This document shows, piece after piece, positions 1-3,923 of a stretch of DNA of 5,337 nucleotides (the first letter of the stretch is position 1; every line of letters starts with the position of its first letter). Under the pieces are notes generated by a model. The model searched no databases and was not told the origin of the DNA. It saw only the letters and a program-made list of their open reading frames with translations. Made by a program: the position numbers and the translations under genes. The DNA comes from Acetobacteraceae bacterium (lineage in GTDB: Bacteria; Pseudomonadota; Alphaproteobacteria; Acetobacterales; Acetobacteraceae), in contig CANJXD010000416.1 of NCBI GenBank assembly GCA_947478535.1, positions 1-5,337 on the forward strand, given 5' to 3'.

Positions 1-1
1 C

Positions 2-808
2 AACGAACTCGCGCGCGGGCAGAGCGGGTCCGGCCAGCCCTTCGGCGGCCGCAGCCTGCACAGCGATGGCCCGCTCGTCGCCGATGCACCGCTGATCCCG
101 CAGATGACGCGCACCCCGCCTGGCATGGACAGCCTCGACGAGGATGATGAGACGCAGCCGCCGGTGACCAGCCCGGATGCGGCTCGGCGCGTCGCCGCCG
201 CCTCCGTCCTGCCGCAGCCGGAGGCGCTGCCGCGCCAGGGCAACGCCCCGATGCCCCTTGCTGGCGACAATTCCGAGGCTGCGCGCCAGGCGCGGGAAGC
301 CGAGCGGCGTGAAGTGCTGGCCCGCGCGGCGGAGGAGATCCGCCAGGTGATCCGCAACGATCCGGGCCTTGCCGCGCTCGGCCGGCAGTTGATCGTCGAG
401 GAAGTGCCGGAGGGCCTGCGCGTGCAGCTTGTCGATGCCGAAGGGCAGCCGGTGTTCCAGACCGGTCAGGCCGCGCCGAATGAGCGTGGGCGGGCGCTGC
501 TGGTGCGCGTCGCCAGCGTGCTGGGCCGCCTGCCGCATCCCATCGAGGTTACCGGCCACACCGATGCCGCGCCGTTCCGGGGCGGCGCCGAGCGGTCCAA
601 CTGGGATCTGTCCGCCGAACGCGCGAATGCGACGCGCCGCGTGCTTGTCGATGCCGGCATCGCGGAACGCCGCATGCGCAGCGTGACCGGCCGCGCCGAG
701 CGCGAGCCGCTGGTGCCCGCCAATCCGCTGGACCCCGCGAACCGTCGCGTCGCGGTCCTGATGATCCTTCCCGCCGCCCAAGGAGGCCCCACGTGGACCG
801 CGCCATGA
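2..808 (+). CDS. motB: Flagellar motor protein MotB, 3' part (start lies left of the window)
   Basis: MotB is the stator subunit that anchors the MotA4-5/MotB2 proton channel to peptidoglycan. The frame is open from base 2, and 268 residues are visible. The N-terminal cytoplasmic tail, the single membrane helix and its proton-binding Asp are missing off the left edge. The visible part begins with a periplasmic linker containing SGSGQPFGG, followed by a Pro/Ala-rich acidic stretch and a charged Ala/Arg/Glu helix at about residues 92-115. An OmpA-like peptidoglycan-binding domain covers about residues 130-255. Its hallmarks are IEVTGHTDAAPF (about 182-192), SNWDLSAERAN (199-209) and NRRVAVLMIL near the end. 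The stop TGA (806-808) lies inside motA. The order motB then motA is the reverse of the Escherichia coli motAB operon. Family assignment is very secure; only the upstream extent is unknown. Confidence 0.95.
   Translation, partial: NELARGQSGSGQPFGGRSLHSDGPLVADAPLIPQMTRTPPGMDSLDEDDETQPPVTSPDAARRVAAASVLPQPEALPRQGNAPMPLAGDNSEAARQAREAERREVLARAAEEIRQVIRNDPGLAALGRQLIVEEVPEGLRVQLVDAEGQPVFQTGQAAPNERGRALLVRVASVLGRLPHPIEVTGHTDAAPFRGGAERSNWDLSAERANATRRVLVDAGIAERRMRSVTGRAEREPLVPANPLDPANRRVAVLMILPAAQGGPTWTAP
780..786 (+). promoter_or_regulatory. Shine-Dalgarno site that decides the motA start
   Basis: AAGGAGG, a near-perfect anti-16S match inside the 3' end of motB, lies 6 nt before GTG 793 and 18 nt before the alternative ATG 805. 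Spacing therefore favours GTG as the motA start. Its position within motB suggests translational coupling of the two stator genes. Confidence 0.82.
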
Positions 809-1668
809 CCACGATTGGTGGCTTCATTTTCCTGCTGGCCTGCGTCTTCGGCGGCTACATGATCGCTGGCGGCCATATGGAGCCGATCCTGCATTCGCTG
901 CCCTATGAGATGCTGATCATCGGCGGTTCCGCCATCGGCAGCTTCCTGATGTCAAACTCCATGGGCGACGTGAAGCACACGCTCGGCGCCATCGGGAAGA
1001 CGATGAAGGGCGGCAAGTACAGCAAGCAGGACTACATCGATCTCGGCGTGCTGCTGCACCGCCTGTTGCGCGTCGCGCAGCAGAAGGGCGCGGCGGGGCT
1101 GGAGCCGCATATCGAGCGGCCGGAGGACAGCACGATCTTCGCGGACTACCCGCGCATCGCCAAGGATCACCACGCGGTGGTGCTGATCTGCGACTACCTG
1201 CGCATGGTCGGCATGAACGCCGATGATCCTCACCAGATCGAGGACATCATGGCGAATGAGCTGAAGAAAGTCCGGAACGAGGAACTGCACGCCGCCCATG
1301 CCTTGCAGAACATGGCGGATGCGCTGCCGGCACTCGGCATCGTCGCCGCCGTGCTCGGCGTCATCAAGACGATGGGCGCGATCGACCAGCCGCCCGCGGT
1401 GCTGGGTGCGATGATCGGCTCCGCCCTCGTCGGCACCTTCCTCGGCGTGCTGCTGGCCTATGGCATGGTGGGCCCGATGGCGGTGCGGCTGAAGGGCGTG
1501 GTGGAGGAGGAAGCGCGCTTCCTCGAAGTGATCCGCGCCGTGCTGGTGGCGCATCTGCACGGCAATGCGCCCCAGGTGGCGGTGGAAGTCGGCCGCAAGA
1601 CGATGCCGTCCGACCTGATGCCGAGATTTGCGGCGCTGGAGGAGGCGATGAACGCCGCGCCGAAATAG
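793..1668 (+). CDS. motA: Flagellar motor stator protein MotA
   Basis: MotA is the inner-membrane stator subunit that forms the proton channel with MotB and applies torque to FliG in the rotor. The product is 291 aa, a normal length. Four hydrophobic segments fit the family: about residues 8-27 (with CVFGGYMIAGG), 36-54 (EMLIIGGSAIGSFL), 178-197 (LPALGIVAAVLGVIKTMG) and 205-230. The conserved prolines equivalent to E. coli P173 and P222 are P179 and P228. A large cytoplasmic loop lies between helices 2 and 3 and carries GLEPHIERPEDSTIF; E104 aligns with the rotor-contact residue E98. The position of E. coli R90 appears to be Gln (Q96). The C-terminal part contains the family signature PQVAVEVGRKT (260-270). 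GTG 793 is preferred because of its Shine-Dalgarno spacing. ATG 805, which forms an ATGA overlap with the motB stop, is a possible alternative that removes four residues. The gene is followed by a Rho-independent terminator. Confidence 0.97.
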   Translation: MDRAMTTIGGFIFLLACVFGGYMIAGGHMEPILHSLPYEMLIIGGSAIGSFLMSNSMGDVKHTLGAIGKTMKGGKYSKQDYIDLGVLLHRLLRVAQQKGAAGLEPHIERPEDSTIFADYPRIAKDHHAVVLICDYLRMVGMNADDPHQIEDIMANELKKVRNEELHAAHALQNMADALPALGIVAAVLGVIKTMGAIDQPPAVLGAMIGSALVGTFLGVLLAYGMVGPMAVRLKGVVEEEARFLEVIRAVLVAHLHGNAPQVAVEVGRKTMPSDLMPRFAALEEAMNAAPK

Positions 1669-1693
1669 GCGGACGCGGGCTGGGCGAAAGGGC

Positions 1694-1728
1694 AGGGGCG
1701 GCGCCGAAGGGTGCCGTCCCTTTTTCTT
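1694..1728 (+). terminator. Rho-independent terminator of motBA
   Basis: An 11-bp stem pairs 1695-1705 with 1710-1720, with two G-U pairs and a GAAG tetraloop at 1706-1709. An extra A-T pair closes its base. The stem is followed directly by TTTTTCTT (1721-1728). It starts 26 nt after the motA stop and reads in the motA direction, so it most likely ends the stator transcript. Confidence 0.88.
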
Positions 1729-2145
1729 GTGCGGTGGCGTGCCGCGCGTGGTCAGCGGATATGACGGAACGTGCTGTACGAACCCCCAGCGACTCTCTCC
1801 CGCAAGCGCGGGAGCAGGCTGCACCATTGGCACGCCCTCTCCCGCGCTTGCGGGGGAGGGTCGGGGTGGGGGAAATCGCCCGCGCACGATGCGCCCGGTG
1901 TGTCATGACCTACGTCCGCAAGGTGTCATCACCTGGGCGCGAGAAGATGCGTTCTTCCGCGGCGGAAATGGACGCTTCGCCCAGCCGCCGATGCGCGCCG
2001 TGAAGCGCCGCGACATGCAATGAGTACACCGCCATCGGGCCTGTGCGTCAGGCTTTGGTATGGGACATCACCCGGGTTGCTGCGTCGCACGTGACGCCAG
2101 CCTGCGATGCGACAGAAAGCGCCGCCTCCCGGCCCCCCATAACGA
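1729..2145. other. Gene-free convergent spacer
   Basis: About 415 bases lie between the motA terminator and the bidirectional terminator. Short open frames exist on both strands, for example 1727-2023 plus. They cross the REP-like palindrome, encode Arg/Pro/Ala-rich low-complexity peptides and resemble no family I recognise. Apart from the palindromic repeat at 1795-1860 I see only minor structures: the 8-bp palindrome GTCATGAC (1902-1909), the nearby GGTGTCATCACC (1922-1933), and a GCGTC/GACGC inverted pair at 2082-2097. I can support no gene here. Confidence 0.6.
1795..1860. repeat. REP-like double-hairpin intergenic palindrome
   Basis: Two copies of a CTCCCGC...GCGGGAG hairpin face each other. 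The left unit, 1797-1814, has a 7-bp stem and an AAGC loop. The right unit, 1835-1860, has a longer stem with one G-T wobble and a GCTT loop. The whole left arm (1795-1814) also pairs with 1839-1858, with 16 bp perfect (1799-1814 against 1839-1854), across a 24-nt spacer. The right unit runs into GGGTCGGGGTGGGGG, resembling the dispersed 'CTCTCCCGC..GCGGGAGAGGGTCGGGGTGAGGG' type of intergenic repeat that I recall from many GC-rich proteobacteria. REP/BIME-like elements sit between convergent genes or after operons and can affect mRNA ends. Copy number in this genome cannot be seen from one window. Confidence 0.75.
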
Positions 2146-2179
2146 AAAACCCCCTCCCGGTTTTCCGGAAGGGGGTTTT
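2146..2179. terminator. Bidirectional Rho-independent terminator between motA and flgE
   Basis: A symmetrical hairpin has an AAAACCCCCT arm (2146-2155) pairing with AGGGGGTTTT (2170-2179). Inside it, after one A/C mismatch, CCGG (2157-2160) pairs with CCGG (2165-2168) around a TTTT loop. The plus strand ends in TTTT, and the minus strand ends in five T (complement of 2145-2149). It lies about 105 nt past the flgE stop, so it is the obvious flgE terminator and a second barrier to motBA read-through. Confidence 0.9.
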
Positions 2180-2254
2180 CATTCGTCGGCACCGGGATCC
2201 TCCCCGCGCCGTGGGCGAGGGATCTTCCCCCGCCTGATATCGTTCCGCCGCGAG

Positions 2255-2300
2255 CAGCGCTTCAGGTTGCCCGCGCTGACGATCGTCAGCGCTTCAGGTT
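2255..2300. repeat. 14-bp direct repeat duplicating the flgE 3' tail
   Basis: CAGCGCTTCAGGTT occurs perfectly at 2255-2268 and 2287-2300, with a 32-bp period. The inner copy encodes the last residues of FlgE (NLKR and the first bases of the stop) on the minus strand. The outer copy lies beyond the stop and is non-coding. Sequence outside the 14 bp is not shared, so this is a short duplication or recombination scar and not a longer tandem array. Confidence 0.7.
2273..2292. repeat. 20-bp perfect palindrome over the flgE stop codon
   Basis: GCGCTGACGATCGTCAGCGC is self-complementary over all 20 bases and contains the flgE stop (TCA on the plus strand, 2286-2288). It could form a hairpin at the 3' end of the coding mRNA or be a dyad protein-binding site. 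No T-run follows, so it does not look like the terminator itself. Confidence 0.75.
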
Positions 2301-3584
2301 AATCGTCTCCTGCAGCATCTCGTCGCTGGTGGTGATGATCTTGGTGTTCGCGGAATAGGCGCGCTGGGCGACGATCAGTTTGGCGAATTCCGCCGCCGTA
2401 TCGACGTTGGAGCCCTCGATCGCCGCGGCCTGCAAGGTGCCCGCGCCCGCCGTGCCGGCGGCGACGGTGGATTGCCGTCCGGCGCCCGTCGTGCGGACGA
2501 AGGCCTGGCCGTCGATGCGCTCCAGCGAGTCCGGATCGGCGAAGGTCACCACGGGGACCTGCGCGATGGTGCGGCTGCGGCCGTTGTCGTAGCTCACCAC
2601 GACCTGGCCGTCCGACTGCATGGCGAGGGAGGAGAAGGCGCCGGCCGGTGCGCCATCCTGGCTCACTGTCCGCAGTTCATACCCCGCGCCGGCGTATTGC
2701 GTGACGCCATCGGTGCCGCCGTAGCCGCCGAGGTTCAGTGTCAGCGGCTGGACCACGCCGCCGAGCGTCGCATTGACGGACAGCTCCGCCTGGTCGTTGC
2801 TGCCGAAGGTGCCGATGGCGGCGCCGCCGGCAGTGCGCAGCGCGCCGATCGTGCCGGCGGGCGCGCCATTGGTGCCGAATTCCACCTGGAAGCTGCCGAG
2901 GCTCGTGCTGGTGCCGTTGGTCTCGGGGTGGGTGACATCCAGCGTCCAGGTGTTGTCCGCCGCCGCCTTGGTCCAGCTCAGCGCCACCGTCTGCAAGGAC
3001 CCGAGGCTGTCATAAACCTGCGCCTGGGTATTGCCCGTCAGCCCCGTCGCGGCGCCGGAGGGCAGGTTCGCGGACATGGTGATGGTGGAGGTCGGGTCCG
3101 GCGGCAGGCCGGCGCGGGTGGCGCGGATCGGCTCGACGCGGGCGGTATCGATGCTGCCATCCTCGCTGACGGCCCAGCCCTGCAGCACATCGCCGCTGCT
3201 GTTCGCGAGGTAGCCCTGCGAGTTCATCTTGAAGTCGCCGGCACGGCTGAACAGCTCGCGCGATTCGAAGGTGGTCTCGCCGAGCGCGGGGGTGGTGACG
3301 GGGCGCGCCACGCTGAAGAAGCCGCGGCCGCTCAGCGCCAGCGCCAGCGGATTGTCCACCTGCTGGATCGAGCCCTGCACATCGGCGGTGGAGATGGTGG
3401 AGGCGGTGACGCCGCCGGAATACTGCCCGCCACCCATGGCGGCGACGAGGTCCTCGAAGGCGGTGTCGAGCCGCTTGAAGCCCACGGTCTGGCTGTTCGC
3501 GACGTTGTCCGAGATGTTGTCGAGCGCGCGGGACTGGGCGCTGAGGCCCGAGATGGCGGTGCCGAGCGAGCTGAAAAGAGACAT
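2286..3584 (-). CDS. flgE: Flagellar hook protein FlgE
   Basis: FlgE is the subunit of the flagellar hook, the universal joint between rod and filament. It is exported through the flagellar type III apparatus and polymerises under the FlgD cap. The product is 432 aa, within the usual range. The N-terminal rod-type motif lies at about residues 6-38 (LGTAISGLSAQSRALDN, then NVANSQTVGFKR). A conserved core follows with NPLALALSGRGFFSV (78-92). A variable Gly/Thr/Ser-rich D2-like domain covers about 165-300. The C-terminal helix region (388-432) contains IEGSNVDTAAEFAKLI and QRAYSANTKIITTSDEMLQ, which pairs with the N-terminal helix in the D0 domain. I see no Cys, as is common for axial proteins. 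The start ATG at 3584-3582 is chosen because MSLFSSLG matches the family N-terminus and a Shine-Dalgarno site precedes it. The frame stays open upstream to 3719, but that stretch contains the promoter. The gene is divergent from fliK and convergent with motA. Confidence 0.95.
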   Translation of the reverse strand: MSLFSSLGTAISGLSAQSRALDNISDNVANSQTVGFKRLDTAFEDLVAAMGGGQYSGGVTASTISTADVQGSIQQVDNPLALALSGRGFFSVARPVTTPALGETTFESRELFSRAGDFKMNSQGYLANSSGDVLQGWAVSEDGSIDTARVEPIRATRAGLPPDPTSTITMSANLPSGAATGLTGNTQAQVYDSLGSLQTVALSWTKAAADNTWTLDVTHPETNGTSTSLGSFQVEFGTNGAPAGTIGALRTAGGAAIGTFGSNDQAELSVNATLGGVVQPLTLNLGGYGGTDGVTQYAGAGYELRTVSQDGAPAGAFSSLAMQSDGQVVVSYDNGRSRTIAQVPVVTFADPDSLERIDGQAFVRTTGAGRQSTVAAGTAGAGTLQAAAIEGSNVDTAAEFAKLIVAQRAYSANTKIITTSDEMLQETINLKR

Positions 3585-3593
3585 CGTTTTTGG

Positions 3594-3598
3594 CCTCT
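3594..3598 (-). promoter_or_regulatory. Shine-Dalgarno site of flgE
   Basis: AGAGG on the minus strand ends 9 nt before the ATG at 3584. It supports this start over the longer open frame that reaches 3719. Confidence 0.6.
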
Positions 3599-3603
3599 GC
3601 TGA

Positions 3604-3641
3604 TCGTCGTGGGGACGAGGTGGAGATCGTCCTGGGGACGA
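3604..3641 (-). promoter_or_regulatory. Tandem hairpin repeats in the flgE 5' leader
   Basis: A 17-bp unit is repeated with one mismatch at 3602-3618 and 3625-3641 (period 23). In the flgE mRNA each copy folds on itself. The promoter-proximal copy is TCGTCC-CCA-GGACGA (6-bp stem), and the copy nearer the gene is TCGTC-CCCAC-GACGA (5-bp stem). Both lie between the inferred transcription start (about 3655) and the Shine-Dalgarno site, so they would be transcribed. The second mismatch-bearing copy still keeps a paired stem. A role in leader-level control of hook synthesis, or as a dyad DNA site, is inference. Confidence 0.55.
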
Positions 3642-3666
3642 CGCGGTGTTCGATGCCAGCGTCATC

Positions 3667-3682
3667 GCAAGGCCCGTGCCAG
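3667..3682 (-). promoter_or_regulatory. Sigma-54 (RpoN) promoter of flgE
   Basis: On the minus strand the sequence is CTGGCACG-GGCC-TTGC. This matches the -24/-12 consensus YTGGCACG-N4-TTGC at every position, and only the following base departs (G where A/T is usual). The -24 element lies at 3682-3675 and the -12 element at 3670-3667. Transcription should start near 3655, giving a leader of about 70 nt to the flgE ATG. RpoN control of hook genes is established in Caulobacter and Rhodobacter. Confidence 0.88.
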
Positions 3683-3758
3683 ACGCTGAGACAAGGATGA
3701 AGGCCGGTTTGACGGCCATGCACGCTGGTCATCAAGCGTCAGGGCGGCGCGAATGGCC

Positions 3759-3830
3759 CGGCACAAAATGCCGCTGCGGCACGGGGCGCCGGGTCAGCGA
3801 TGCGGCAGGGAATGCCCAGCGCGCCCGGCA
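3759..3830. promoter_or_regulatory. Candidate shared enhancer for the divergent sigma-54 promoters
   Basis: Five CGGCA/TGCCG half-sites cluster here: CGGCA at 3759-3763, TGCCG at 3769-3773, and CGGCA at 3777-3781, 3803-3807 and 3826-3830. The first two form CGGCA-CAAAA-TGCCG, and the second and third form the dyad TGCCGC-T-GCGGCA (3769-3781). The core pair lies about 80-100 bp upstream of both -24 elements, a typical distance for a bacterial enhancer-binding protein such as FlbD or FleQ. The identity of the activator is inference, and GC-rich DNA raises the chance of such words. Confidence 0.45.
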
Positions 3831-3866
3831 GCGGCGAAAACCCTTGAAGAAAGCCTGAACACGGCT

Positions 3867-3883
3867 CTGGCCCGTTCATTGCT
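3867..3883 (+). promoter_or_regulatory. Sigma-54 (RpoN) promoter of fliK
   Basis: The sequence is CTGGCCCG-TTCA-TTGCT. The -24 GG (3869-3870) and -12 GC (3881-3882) have canonical spacing, and the only departure from consensus is C for A inside TGGCACG. The expected transcription start is near 3894, about 30 nt before the fliK ATG at 3924. It faces away from the flgE promoter. Confidence 0.82.
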
Positions 3884-3923
3884 GTTCACAGGTCGTGAAG
3901 CTCCGTCCCGTTTCTGGTGCCCC

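Noticed and set aside
1795..1860. CRISPR-like repeat pair
   Set aside because: There are only two inverted copies, no regular direct repeats or spacers; a REP-like double hairpin explains it.
952..1887. Long minus-strand frame opposite motA (311 codons)
   Set aside because: It is rich in His/Arg/Ala, resembles no family, and lies opposite a clear MotA; it is a GC-rich antisense shadow.
1727..2023. Small plus-strand frames in the convergent spacer (98 and 89 codons)
   Set aside because: They run through the REP-like palindrome, have no good ribosome site and encode unremarkable Arg/Pro/Ala-rich peptides.
2472..3689. Long plus-strand frame opposite flgE (405 codons)
   Set aside because: It is low-complexity Ala/Gly/Arg and antisense to a well-matched FlgE, and it crosses the flgE promoter and leader.
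3585..3719. 45-residue N-terminal extension of FlgE from the ATG at 3719
   Set aside because: It does not match the FlgE N-terminus, and it contains the sigma-54 promoter and leader repeats. MSLFSSLG at 3584 is the family start.
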